Of a stretch of 64,000 nt of DNA, positions 27,167 through 36,209 are shown piece by piece. The translations under genes and the position numbers were made by a program. Where the stretch lies: assembly GCF_013177315.1 (NCBI RefSeq), contig NZ_CP053661.1, positions 1,488,001-1,552,000 on the forward strand, in the 5' to 3' direction. The DNA comes from Thermoleptolyngbya sichuanensis A183. Its GTDB lineage: Bacteria; Cyanobacteriota; Cyanobacteriia; Elainellales; Elainellaceae. The stretch's first letter is position 1. The number at the start of each line of letters is the position of its first letter. The notes under the pieces are model-generated. The model saw only the letters and a program-made list of their open reading frames with translations, had not been told where the DNA came from and did no database searches.

Positions 27167-28144
27167 ATGACCAAGCTGATTATTCAAATTCCCTGCTACA
27201 ATGAAGAAAAGACGCTGGGGCTCACGCTGTCGGAACTGCCGCGCCAAGTTCCGGGAGTAGACGTGGTGGAATGGCTGATTATTAACGACGGCAGCCGCGA
27301 TCGCACGGTGGACGTGGCCAAAGCCTACGGGGTCGATCACATCGTCAACTTTTCGACCAATCAGGGCTTAGCCAAAGGTTTCATGGCAGGCTTAGAGGCT
27401 TGCCTCAGGGCTGGGGCCGATATTATCGTCAACACCGACGCAGACAATCAATATTGCGCCGAAGACATTCCCCGGCTGATCCAGCCAATTTTGCACAAGC
27501 AGGCGGAAATCGTCGTTGGCGAACGCCCGATCTGGGAGACAAAACACTTTTCCACCACCAAAAAGGTGCTACAAAACCTGGGTAGCTCCATCGTGCGGCT
27601 AGCTAGCAATACCGACGTGCCCGATGCGCCCAGCGGGTTCCGCGCCTTTAGCCGCGAGGCCGCCATGCAGCTTAACGTGTTCAACAACTACACCTACACG
27701 CTGGAAACCATTATCCAGGCGGGGCAAAAGGGGATGGCGATCGCCTCCGTGCCGATTCGCACCAATCCGCAAACCCGCAAGTCGCGCCTGGTTCGCAGTA
27801 TTCCGTCCTACGTGTGGCGATCGGCCACCACGATTCTGCGAATCTTCATGCTCTATCGGCCGCTGCGCTTTTTCCTGATGGCGGGCACGCTGCCAATGGG
27901 GCTGGGCGCACTGCTGGGCCTGCGCTGGCTGCTGCTGTACTGGTTCGATGACCCCACCCGCGCCCGTGCGCCGAGCCTAATCTTGGCGGCGGTGCTGGTG
28001 CTGATCGGCTTCCAGCTTTGGATGTTTGGACTAGTAGCAGACTTGATGGCGGCAAATCGGCAACTGCTGGAGGAAAATCGCCTGCGGCTACGGCGCATCG
28101 AGTTGGAGCGGGAGAGACAGAAAGGGGAAAGGGCGCTGGAATGA
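27167..28144 (+). CDS. Glycosyltransferase family 2, membrane-bound
   Basis: This 325-residue enzyme has a GT-A fold (about 1-230). It has IQIPCYNEEKTL at the start, a NDGSRDRT nucleotide-sugar segment (about 45), a DADNQY metal motif (about 92-97) and a later FRAF/ETIIQAG region. Two transmembrane helices lie near 232-258 and 265-290 (LILAAVLVLIGFQLWMFG). It resembles polyprenyl-phosphate sugar transferases (dolichol-phosphate-mannose type) and other GT2 enzymes. It probably charges a lipid carrier or builds surface glycan. The neighbouring polysaccharide-lyase-like gene may belong to the same process. A tandem repeat lies in its leader. Confidence 0.9.
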   Translation: MTKLIIQIPCYNEEKTLGLTLSELPRQVPGVDVVEWLIINDGSRDRTVDVAKAYGVDHIVNFSTNQGLAKGFMAGLEACLRAGADIIVNTDADNQYCAEDIPRLIQPILHKQAEIVVGERPIWETKHFSTTKKVLQNLGSSIVRLASNTDVPDAPSGFRAFSREAAMQLNVFNNYTYTLETIIQAGQKGMAIASVPIRTNPQTRKSRLVRSIPSYVWRSATTILRIFMLYRPLRFFLMAGTLPMGLGALLGLRWLLLYWFDDPTRARAPSLILAAVLVLIGFQLWMFGLVADLMAANRQLLEENRLRLRRIELERERQKGERALE

Positions 28145-28306
28145 ATGATGGACTGGAATGAATGGATAGAAATGATGGAATGGGATGATTAAATTGCCGG
28201 ATGCTCGGTCGCTCCAAACCGTTCCCCAATATTTCTCCAAATACTTCCCCCCAATATTTCCCCAAACCTTTCCCTCCAAATATTTCCCCAAACCTTTCCT
28301 GAAGCA
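28145..28306. repeat. Approximately 24-bp imperfect tandem repeats
   Basis: At 28212-28299 the motif CCAATATTTCCCCAAACCTTTCC recurs about three and a half times with variation. It ends a few bases before the start of the next gene. Confidence 0.75.
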
Positions 28307-29908
28307 ATGCGTGACCTCTTTGCCCGCGAAGCGCTGGCCCAAATTCCCAAGATCCTGACGCTGGGCGATCGCAATCCCCACAGCCCTACCTACGGCTGCT
28401 TCGATCGCAACTTCTGGCATTACAAAATCATCGACTTTCCCAGCGGCATGGCGCAGGAATTTGTGCTGCCGCTGGCGTTGGCCTATGAGACGGACGCGCC
28501 AGAGAATCCTTATTACCGACAGGCGGCAATTCGTGACTGGGTGGAGGCGGGCATCCTCTACGCGGCGAAAAGCGCCCACAAAGATGGGTCGTGCGACGAC
28601 TATTTCCCGTTTGAGCGGGCGGGCGGGGCGGCGGCATTTTCGCTGCTGGCGTTTGTCGAGAGCTATCGGCGGCTAGGGCTGCAAAATGACGAAATCATTC
28701 GGTTCCTGGTGCGGCGGGCCGACTGGCTGGCCCATCATCAAGAAAGCGGGCGGCTGACGAATCACCAGGCGCTGATCGTGCTGGGTCTGGAGCTATTGTC
28801 GCGGATGCTGAATACATCGCACTGGGAGGCGGCCAAGGCGCAGCGGCTAGAACAGGTGTTGTCCTGGCAGAGCGCGGAGGGATGGTTTCAGGAATATGAA
28901 GGCTGCGATCCGGGCTATCACACGCTGACGATTTCCTGTCTGGCGTGGCTATATCGGCTGATTCCCGATATTCGCCTGAAGAAGTCGCTGGAAAAAGCCG
29001 TGGGGCTGGCAGCGCATTTTATCCATCCCGACGGCTCCTTTGGCGGCGAATATACCAGCCGCAACACCTACAACTTTTTCCCCTACGGCTTTGAGCTGGT
29101 GGGGCAGTGGATGCCGGAGGCGCTCAGCATTAACGATCGCTTCTTGCGCGGGCTGGCGAACGGCAAAGCGCCCTGCTATGCCGACGACCACATCATCGGC
29201 CACCACACCTGGAACTATCTGCTGGCGTGGCAAGACTTTGTGCCGCAGCGCCCGACGGTGGACTATCGCCCCAAGGAAAGCCTGTGGCTGCCGGAGGCGA
29301 AGATTCTGGTCGATCGCCGGGGCGACACGGAGCTGTACCTGGGGCTGAACAAGGGCGGCGTGTTTAAGCTGTTTCGGGGCGATCGCCTCTTGCTCTCCGA
29401 CACACAGTTCTCTCTGCAAGTACAACAGGGCCGCAAGCTGAAAAACGCCGTAGGTCACCTCGTCGGCAGCTATGATATTCACCTGGAACCCGACGACCTC
29501 ACAATTCAAGGCAACCTCGGCTGGGCCAAGCAAAAGCAGATGACCCCGCTAAACCTCATGATTTTGCGCTTGGTCATGCTGACGGTGGGACGCTTTTTCC
29601 CAAATCTGATCCGCAAGCTATTGCAAAAAATGCTGATCGTCGGCAAAAAGCCCGCGCCGTTCCGCTTTTCGCGGCGGCTGCGCTGGGTAGGCGATGGCAA
29701 CACGGGGCATTGGCACATCACCGACGAACTCCGCGCCGACGACTGGCAGACCGTGGTGAAGGCAGGCATCGGCGGCGACCAGACCTCGATCTACGTCGTC
29801 ATGAGCCGCACGTTTCAGGCGGGGCAGCTCCAGCCTTGGCAGGATTTGACCGAGCAGGTCAGGGCATTGCGGCCGGGCGAGGCGCTGGTGGTGGAACGGG
29901 AGGTATAG
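28307..29908 (+). CDS. Polysaccharide-lyase/heparinase-like protein
   Basis: This 533-residue protein has no signal peptide. The first 330 residues are mostly helical with aromatic-rich turns (DRNFWHYKIIDFPSGMAQE, YNFFPYGFELVGQWMPEAL, DDHIIGHHTWNYLLAW), as in an (alpha/alpha)6 toroid. The rest is beta-rich, as in heparinase II/III-type lyases. I see no motif strong enough to give a substrate, and the catalytic residues cannot be assigned. Paired with the GT2 gene (gap 162 bases, same strand) it may modify or build a surface polysaccharide. It could equally be a polysaccharide epimerase or a non-enzymatic homologue. Confidence 0.65.
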   Translation: MRDLFAREALAQIPKILTLGDRNPHSPTYGCFDRNFWHYKIIDFPSGMAQEFVLPLALAYETDAPENPYYRQAAIRDWVEAGILYAAKSAHKDGSCDDYFPFERAGGAAAFSLLAFVESYRRLGLQNDEIIRFLVRRADWLAHHQESGRLTNHQALIVLGLELLSRMLNTSHWEAAKAQRLEQVLSWQSAEGWFQEYEGCDPGYHTLTISCLAWLYRLIPDIRLKKSLEKAVGLAAHFIHPDGSFGGEYTSRNTYNFFPYGFELVGQWMPEALSINDRFLRGLANGKAPCYADDHIIGHHTWNYLLAWQDFVPQRPTVDYRPKESLWLPEAKILVDRRGDTELYLGLNKGGVFKLFRGDRLLLSDTQFSLQVQQGRKLKNAVGHLVGSYDIHLEPDDLTIQGNLGWAKQKQMTPLNLMILRLVMLTVGRFFPNLIRKLLQKMLIVGKKPAPFRFSRRLRWVGDGNTGHWHITDELRADDWQTVVKAGIGGDQTSIYVVMSRTFQAGQLQPWQDLTEQVRALRPGEALVVEREV

Positions 29909-29961
29909 CTGGTAAGTGTGTGTAAAAAAGCGCAATCGCCCCTCCCTTACACATAACTGCG

Positions 29962-31065
29962 CTAATTCAGCAAGGCAGAGTAGCTGATTCCCACGACGCG
30001 ACCGTTTTCCAGCGAAAAGGAAAACGACTCGGATTGATCCGATCCGCTGATGTAGTAGAGCAGTGTTTCGCCATCTGACAGAGAAGGCGAGCCATAGGCA
30101 TTGGTCACTGCCTCGTGCGTATCTCCTACCCGCACCCCTGCCCCCGTCGCCACGTCCCGATGGGTAGTATTCATTTGGAAAACGCCGCCATCCTGGGATA
30201 GCCCCAGCGAAAAATTGGGATATTCCAGGTAAACCAAGCTGCCGCAACATTCCGTTTCCTCAACCCTTTCAGAGAGCGGCTGACCCAACCGCTGCTTCAC
30301 CTCAGCAACAGTCATGTCGAGGGAAATGCCGCCCAACACGACCATCTCTCGCGAAATCACTGGCGTGTCAGAGACAATCAAATCTGCCTCAGCCGTTTGC
30401 AGCGCATCAAGCAGGCTAGAAATGACCCCGTTCGACAAGCCTAGGAGCGTCAATTGACCTGCCTCAATTCTGGGCCCGCGACCAACGCTATCCACGACCA
30501 CCCACTGACCATTTTGCTGCTTGAGCAGGTAATACTCATCGATAATGGGCAGGTCTTCATAGTCTCCCTCAGCTTTCGCCAGGGCGTAGTTTTCGACAAT
30601 GGCGATCGCCCCCACCGATAGCGGCACCAACGTTCGACCCGGTGTATTGTAGTTTGCTAGAGCTTGCTGAAGCTGTTCCCTGAGCGATGGGTCATTGAGC
30701 AACGCCTGTCGCACTGCTTCTTGCTCGCTAGTGCTACTTTTAGCTGCTCTTGTAGCTGTTGCTGCTGGCGCTGCCGGAGTCTGCGAGCGGTCGGCCTTCG
30801 CTGCTGATCCTTCAGGCGATGGTTCGGTAGACGCTGCTGATGCACTGGCTGTCTGCTGAGCAGGGGCGCTGGGTGCACTGCTAGCCCCATCTTCCGACAA
30901 AGAAGCAGATGTTGTAGATGTTGGGCAACCTGCGAGCAAGAGGGCGATTCCCGCAGGGATCGCTTTGCGAATCGCCCATGTCGCTGCCATTGATAATATT
31001 TGACTTAGACAAAGCGGTGGTTTCCTAACCAATTTGCTTGAATCTAGAGGAGTCCAGGTTTTCAT
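29962..31065 (-). CDS. Exported lipoprotein, paralog A (module N + CC module)
   Basis: The protein has 367 residues. Its signal ends in IALLLAGC, a classical lipobox, followed by a Ser/Ala/Pro linker. Module N (about 110-240: EQEAVRQALLNDP, VGAIAIVENYALA, LLGLSNGVISSLLDAL) is shared with the two paralogs upstream. The C-terminal module (about 250-367: GGISLDMTVAEVKQRLGQPL, ETECCGSLVYLEYP, LGLSQDG, ISYSALLN) is shared with the 213-residue paralog. 'MTVAEVKQRLGQP' is like the helix-turn of BamE/SmpA-type lipoproteins, and the adjacent Cys pair (ECCG) is unusual. I do not recognise module N. It belongs to a cluster of four genes on this strand. Confidence 0.85.
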   Translation of the reverse strand: MKTWTPLDSSKLVRKPPLCLSQILSMAATWAIRKAIPAGIALLLAGCPTSTTSASLSEDGASSAPSAPAQQTASASAASTEPSPEGSAAKADRSQTPAAPAATATRAAKSSTSEQEAVRQALLNDPSLREQLQQALANYNTPGRTLVPLSVGAIAIVENYALAKAEGDYEDLPIIDEYYLLKQQNGQWVVVDSVGRGPRIEAGQLTLLGLSNGVISSLLDALQTAEADLIVSDTPVISREMVVLGGISLDMTVAEVKQRLGQPLSERVEETECCGSLVYLEYPNFSLGLSQDGGVFQMNTTHRDVATGAGVRVGDTHEAVTNAYGSPSLSDGETLLYYISGSDQSESFSFSLENGRVVGISYSALLN

Positions 31066-31154
31066 AGAAGTGTGCAGGAAAGGTCGTCTTTGGGGTGTTC
31101 TTTCGGGAGTCGCGTTCAGTGTGCAGGGGGTGTACGTCCTCAGAACCGTCAGAC

Positions 31155-31796
31155 TTAGTTCAGCAGAGCGTCGTAGGTAATCATCTGAATGCGATCGCCC
31201 TCCAGCCTAAAGCAAAGGGTTGATCCTTCAAACTCGACGACGTAGCACATCCACTCTGCGGTTGGAGTTCCCGTCTGACCATAGGTTGCAACCAGCTTTT
31301 GACGAGTGTCGCCAACACGCACGCCATCAGCCGTTGCCATCTCTGAGCTGGTTATTTCGTAGGAAAACACTCCATCTTCGGTCAGCCCCAGGGAGAGGGT
31401 GGGATAGTCCAGAACTGTCAGTGTGCCGCAGCACTCTGTTTCATCCTTTAAAACTCTCATGGGTTCTCCAAGGCGCTGGCGGACTGCGGCTTCATTCATC
31501 GATAGGGCAATCCCGCCAATGGTGGCTTGCTCAAACGACAAGATGATCCCGTCTGCTTGGGCGATCGCCCCTTCGTGCAATCTTTGCGGGCTAGACACAT
31601 CGGCAGTGGAGCTTGATAAGGTTGTTGCTCCCGGTTGCCGTTCAGCAACCGATTCAATCGGTGATGCCATACTCAAGCGAATCGGCAAACTACAGGCAGA
31701 CAGCAACAGAAGACCTAGCGTTGAGCAGCCCAGCATTGCGGGGACGGCGATCGCCTTAGCGCAAGGTTTGACAACAGTTTTAGGTGCTTTTTCCAT
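31155..31796 (-). CDS. Exported lipoprotein, paralog B (CC module only)
   Basis: The protein has 213 residues. Its signal (AVPAMLGCSTLGLLLLSAC) ends in a lipobox. After a short linker it carries only the C-terminal module of paralog A: GGIALSMNEAAVRQRLGEPM, ETECCGTLTVLDYP, LGLTEDGVF, GVRVGDTRQKLV, ITYDALLN. The match in order and spacing shows common descent. The Cys pair is kept. 'VRVGDT' may mark a second half of the same small fold. A single-module protein beside a two-module relative suggests that the modules exchange. Its function is unknown; a role in envelope assembly is inference from the BamE-like helix. Confidence 0.82.
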   Translation of the reverse strand: MEKAPKTVVKPCAKAIAVPAMLGCSTLGLLLLSACSLPIRLSMASPIESVAERQPGATTLSSSTADVSSPQRLHEGAIAQADGIILSFEQATIGGIALSMNEAAVRQRLGEPMRVLKDETECCGTLTVLDYPTLSLGLTEDGVFSYEITSSEMATADGVRVGDTRQKLVATYGQTGTPTAEWMCYVVEFEGSTLCFRLEGDRIQMITYDALLN

Positions 31797-31968
31797 ATTT
31801 GGGTTGGGGTAAAATTAGGTTAATCAGGGTGAAGAAGCTGACGAACAAAGACGATGGAAACAACAACTAACAAGGATCAACACATTAGTGACAAGCAGGT
31901 TTCAAGGCGTTACGCTGTACAGGAACCAGCTCAGAAATGCAGCCCTTTTCGGTAGCGAAAGACTGATA

Positions 31969-33171
31969 CTAGTTGAGCGATCGCCAAGTTTGCAGAGTTG
32001 GTGATGGCGCTGCATCTGGATCACGGTTTCGCCATGCCCGCTCAAAGCTTTCTCGCGCTTCGGGATGCATTCCGGCAGCAATCACTCGCTGCAATATCTG
32101 GCGGCGCACCTCTTCATTGTGGGGGTCGAAGGCTGCTTCCAGGGCATAGAAGTGATACATCGCAAACTCATTGAATCTGGCGATCGCCGCTTCAGCAAAC
32201 GCTCCTTCCGCCCCGCGATAGAGATAGCGCACCAGCGTATCGGCGGCTTCTGCGTATAACTGCTCCTCCTTTGCCTGCAATGCATTCAGGTTCTGCTGCA
32301 CCTCTGCCAGCGAATCGCCACAAGACACCCGCGTCAGATCCATCGACACCCAGCCCACTAGCGGCTGCCGAATTTTGAGCCAACCGTTGTAAGACTGGGC
32401 CACGCGCACCGGGGTGCCATTGGGCAATTGACCAATGACTCGCCCCAGCACGCCTGAGGCAGGTGCTAACTGACGCACGTTGGTCGGCGGGTTGGAGTCT
32501 TCTATCTGCGTTGTGCAGGGCATCGGGGCATCGCCATGATCATAGGCATCATTCAGATAAATTTCAGGATCTTGAGCGCGGAGCATGTCTACCAGTTGGG
32601 TGATGATGCCCTCTGGCACTCCCCAATAGACAAGACGGGCTTTGGTGATTTCTGTACTCATGCCGAGGAAATCCGCTACGACCCAAAAGCCGTTTTGCTT
32701 GACCAGCAGCACATTGTAGTAGTCCAGTAGATCGCCCTCCCTCGTGCTGTATCTTGCGATCGCGTAGTTGTCAGCAATGGCAATTGTGCCAACTTCAATC
32801 AGAGAGAGGGGATCTGTATCACTGGATAATCGCGCTGCCCGACGCTGGAGAAACTCAACAATTGCCGGATCACTGATCACCGCTTGTCGCACTGCGTCTT
32901 GCTCACTGGTGGTGCTTTTGGCAGCATTGGGGGTTCCAGACATCTGTGAGGGATCGGTTTTAGGCAGTGACGTTTCGGCAGTGCTGTCCGTTGGCTGAGC
33001 GGAGGCATTCCTGGGTGAATCATCTAATCCGTTTCTCTCTACCGAAGCAGAGGTTGTGCTTGGGGGGCAGCCCGTGAGCAACAGGGCGATCGCCCCCGGC
33101 AGCACCATTGGCAATAGTCTGGCAGGTCTGCTTAATCGCTGCCTTGAAACTGAGCGAGTCCATGTTTTCAT
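31969..33171 (-). CDS. Exported lipoprotein, paralog C (module N + SH3 + helical module)
   Basis: I chose the ATG at 33171 because the protein then starts MKTWTRSVS, the same as paralog A; the extra 33 residues upstream look non-coding. The 400-residue protein has lipobox IALLLTGC, linker, module N (SEQDAVRQAVISDP, VGTIAIADNYAIA, GVPEGIITQLVDML), then a bacterial SH3 domain (VGQLPNGTPVRVAQSYNGWLKIRQPLVGWV) and a helical C-terminal module (SLAEVQQNLNALQAKEEQLYAEAADTLVRYLYRGAEGAF...GMHPEARESFERAW). The SH3 domain may bind peptidoglycan. Ligand and role are unknown. Confidence 0.85.
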   Translation of the reverse strand: MKTWTRSVSRQRLSRPARLLPMVLPGAIALLLTGCPPSTTSASVERNGLDDSPRNASAQPTDSTAETSLPKTDPSQMSGTPNAAKSTTSEQDAVRQAVISDPAIVEFLQRRAARLSSDTDPLSLIEVGTIAIADNYAIARYSTREGDLLDYYNVLLVKQNGFWVVADFLGMSTEITKARLVYWGVPEGIITQLVDMLRAQDPEIYLNDAYDHGDAPMPCTTQIEDSNPPTNVRQLAPASGVLGRVIGQLPNGTPVRVAQSYNGWLKIRQPLVGWVSMDLTRVSCGDSLAEVQQNLNALQAKEEQLYAEAADTLVRYLYRGAEGAFAEAAIARFNEFAMYHFYALEAAFDPHNEEVRRQILQRVIAAGMHPEARESFERAWRNRDPDAAPSPTLQTWRSLN

Positions 33172-33248
33172 AACTTTTATACAAGTTCCTAGAAATGTCC
33201 TCTGCGGTTCCGTCGGGTCAATTTCAATTGATTTCAATCTAGCGAGTC

Positions 33249-34518
33249 TCAAGGCTTCAGCGCTTCCCAAGTTCTGAGGGTTGGCGACGAATCTGATCTG
33301 TTGAGCAATGCCTCGTTAAAGTTGGCCACGGCTTGGGGATGCATTCCTGGAGCGATGACCCGCTGAAACACCTGGCGGCGAACCTCTTCGGTGTGTTGGT
33401 TGAGGGCTATTTCCAGGGCGTAGAAATCGTTGATGGCGAACTCATTGAAATGGGCGATCGCCGCTTCCGCCGAGGTTCCCTCTGCTCCACGATAGAGATA
33501 GCGAACTAGCGTATCGGCGGCTTCTATGGCTAGTTCTTCTTCCTTCAACTGCAATTCATCGAGGTTTCGCTGCACTTCGTCCAGGGAATTCCCACAGGAC
33601 ACCCGCGTCAGATTCATGGACACCCAGCCCACCAGCGGCTGTCGAATTTTGAGCCAGCCGTTGAGTGGCTGCATGACTGTGAGCGCTGTCCCGTTAGGAA
33701 TCTGTCCGATAACATTGCCCGCAGTGGTTGGTGTTATCCGCACATTAGTGGGAGGATTGGGGTCGTCAAGTCGGGTCACACAGGGCATATTTGACGCTCC
33801 AATGGGCACGTCGAAAATCGTATAATCTGCGCCAACTGCCCGCAGCCCGTCGAGCAACCGAGAGAACGTCTCGTTGGACACCCCCATTCTGGTGAGGCGG
33901 GCAACCCAAATCTCTGGGCCAACCCCAAGACTTTCCACCACAATCCACTGACCATTTTGCCTAATGAGCAGGTGGTAGCCATCAATGACTGGGAGGTCGC
34001 CGACTCCTCCAAAAACTTCTGCTAGGGCGTAGTTTTCGACAACTGCGATCGCCCCCACCTGCAAAGGAATTACATCTGCCGGGTCGCGCCCTGGCACTCG
34101 CTCGAATTCTTGATGGAGAACTGTATTGAGCAATAGATCATTGAGTACTGCCTGCTGAACGGCCCAATTCTCCTCAGTGCTGCTTTTGGTGGCTGCTGCT
34201 GACGACGCAAGTCGAGATCGTTCCAGATTTCCTCTTGAGCTGGCAAGTGCTGCTTTTGGTGGCTGCTGCTGACGACGCAAGGGTTCGCCCATTGCCCCCT
34301 GTTGGCACTGAGGGTTTCTCGGCACTCGTTAAATTTGTTACCGATTGCGGAGATGCTGAATTGCTAAAGGCTTTACCATTCTCGGATAATGAGTCTGGGG
34401 TTGTTGCGGTGGGGCAACCCGTGAGCAAGAGGGCGATCGCCACTGGCAGCATTGCCGAAACCTGTCTCCAGCACAACCTCCTCCACCGACCTGTTGCCGA
34501 ACCGATTTGCGTTTTCAT
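33249..34518 (-). pseudogene. Exported lipoprotein, paralog D, split by a 70-bp insertion
   Basis: The ATG at 34518, with AGGAAG before it, begins MKTQIGSATGRW and a lipobox IALLLTGC. The frame reaches SSAAATKSST, then runs into a 70-base insertion and stops after about 15 missense residues. Another frame resumes at SSAAATKSSTEENWAVQQAVLND and encodes module N, the SH3 domain and the helical module exactly as in paralog C. The insertion is bounded by a 36-base direct repeat (34176-34211 and 34246-34281). Because 70 is not a multiple of three the gene is broken. Removing it would give a product of about 400 residues. Confidence 0.85.
34176..34281. repeat. 36-bp direct repeat bounding the insertion in paralog D
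   Basis: AGTGCTGCTTTTGGTGG...GACGACGCAAG occurs at 34176-34211 and 34246-34281, separated by 34 bases of unrelated sequence. Both copies are identical, so the event is recent or can revert by recombination. Confidence 0.95.
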
Positions 34519-34690
34519 AAAACTTCCTGGAAATTCCGTGCGTTTTGGAGCGTGCGTCTCGTGACCGTAACCTAACAATCGATCCGAATCCAGCGTCACC
34601 GGATGCCTCGCGATCCCTGAAGGGACATTCCCATTCACAGTCCAGAATTCCCAAAATCGGCGCTCAAGGCAGGATAGTTTTACGCAAACT

Positions 34691-34921
34691 TTGCAGAAAA
34701 ATAAGAAATTGACGAAATCGGGGGCGATCGCCTATCTTATCGACGCAGTCTACATCCCCCGGGCCAGCACGCTCCAGCTTCCCCTTGTGGTCAAAAATCT
34801 GCTGATTCCAATCGCGCTAGCCATTTTGCTGGCGTGGCTACTGTGGAAAATTGCCAACCTCCAACGCGCCTGCCAGCAAAGCCCTCAAGCAGCTATGGCA
34901 TACGCTGATGATTATTCTTAG
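34691..34921 (+). CDS. Possible small membrane protein
   Basis: Up to 76 residues with one clear membrane helix (LLIPIALAILLAWLLWKIANL) and a short polar tail. The only starts are TTG codons (34691, 34709), and there is no ribosome site. It lies divergent to paralog D, whose promoter must be close. It may be chance. Confidence 0.3.
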   Translation: MQKNKKLTKSGAIAYLIDAVYIPRASTLQLPLVVKNLLIPIALAILLAWLLWKIANLQRACQQSPQAAMAYADDYS

Positions 34922-35067
34922 CTTGGTGAACTGGCTGGTCTGGCTGTTCGTATGACGGGTTCCCGGAAACGCAACAAAAACTGCTGTGCAGCATCGCCGC
35001 ACAGCAGTCTTGAAAACGAAATCGAATCAGTCGTCCAAACGCAGTTAGTCAATCCCAGAGACAGCCC

Positions 35068-35721
35068 CTAGCGGTTGGCATAACCTGTGAAGGCTGCGTC
35101 GATGTACTGAGACTGCACCCAGCCGCCCTCGGCCAGTTCCACCCAGTTGTTTTCGCGGCGACCTGTCAGCGCAACACGCTGCCCGTCGTAGAGCGTGCTG
35201 GTAACGCGGTAGCTTCCGTCTGGGCCAGAGTGAACGTTGACCGACTGGTTTGCAGCGCGGACAATCCCTTCTGGGCGAACTTCACGAGCGCCCACATAGC
35301 GGGGGTCTTCGGCGACCGTGCGGGTCACGGTATCCCGGCCGCGGAATGCTGCCAGCAAGAGGGGGAAGCCCACGATCGGCAGCAGCAGCCACCACCAAGG
35401 GAAGTTCCGAGCAGCGCCCACAGCATCATCGAACGTCACGCCGCCATCAGCCACGCTGTAGTAGCAGGTCTGGCGAGCATCTGCGCCGTCCTTGGTCACC
35501 ATCAGCACCACCTTCGCATCCTTACCAGGACGGTCAGAAGCACCCGCTTCCACCACTTCCTTCAGGGCAAAGCCATTTTGCTGAGCATTTCTAATGCAGG
35601 AATCGGTAGCCGTCTGCACCACTGCCGGATCTTGAGCAAAAGCAGGAGCCGCCAGCGTTGCACCTGTCAGCAGCACAGCCACGCCAGCCGAACGAATTGC
35701 TAAAGACGTTAAGTTCTTCAT
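35068..35721 (-). CDS. Membrane-anchored SH3-domain protein
   Basis: The ATG at 35721 gives KNLTSLAIRSAGVAVLLTGATLAAPAFAQ, a cleavable signal. The mature part has a small N-terminal region with two Cys (SCIRNAQQNGFALKEVVEAG...RQTCYYSV), one membrane helix (FPWWWLLLPIVGFPLLLAAF, about 110-129) and a bacterial SH3 domain (VNVHSGPDGSYRVTSTLYDGQRVALTGRRENNWVELAEGGWV, about 160-210). SH3b domains often bind wall peptides. Whether the SH3 domain ends up inside or outside depends on the signal being cleaved; if cleaved, it is cytoplasmic. Function unknown. Confidence 0.83.
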   Translation of the reverse strand: MKNLTSLAIRSAGVAVLLTGATLAAPAFAQDPAVVQTATDSCIRNAQQNGFALKEVVEAGASDRPGKDAKVVLMVTKDGADARQTCYYSVADGGVTFDDAVGAARNFPWWWLLLPIVGFPLLLAAFRGRDTVTRTVAEDPRYVGAREVRPEGIVRAANQSVNVHSGPDGSYRVTSTLYDGQRVALTGRRENNWVELAEGGWVQSQYIDAAFTGYANR

Positions 35722-36209
35722 GTTCAAACCATCCTATTTAGATAAAGAGGGGCAAAAAGCTAAACGGGAATCAATATTTAGACAAAATTTGGACAAAGCG
35801 GACGAATTGGACGGATAAGATACTTCTCCAAAATCGACCAGCCAATCAGAAAACCAAGCGTTAGATAAGGACAAGTCATCAAACAAAATCGTTAAATCGA
35901 GTTCGTCAAGCAAGCAATCTAATTCAACAACTCAAGCCAACATTTGTCGTAAAGCAGATGCACCCAGGCTTGATTAAGAGCTAATTTATGAAGCAAATCT
36001 TAAGAAGCCTGAAACTCTTGGCATGTGTGGCTTTGAGGTCATGTTTGCCCAGGAAAAGCGGTTTCTCGGAAATCCTTGATTAACAAGGCTTTCAGGCTCC
36101 TTTACAAATTAGCTCTAAGGACAGGCTATCAGGTCACAACTGCAATCACAACTGCAATCACAACCGTCACCACAACTGCAAAAGCAGTGTGACCCGATAA
36201 ACCACCCTG
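35722..36209. other. AT-rich intergenic region with a repeat element
   Basis: About 490 bases upstream of the SH3 gene and downstream of the coiled-coil gene, rich in ACAAA/GACAA runs near 35780-35900. The element at 35978-36116 and three copies of CACAACTGCAA at 36135-36182 fill the rest. No ORF stands out. Confidence 0.5.
35978..36116. mobile_element. MITE-like element with nested inverted repeats
   Basis: The ends AGAGCTAATTT and AAATTAGCTCT are perfectly inverted, and inside them AGCCTGAAA faces TTTCAGGCT. Each end is next to a TA dinucleotide, as for IS630-type MITEs. It is about 139 bp with no coding capacity. Confidence 0.6.
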
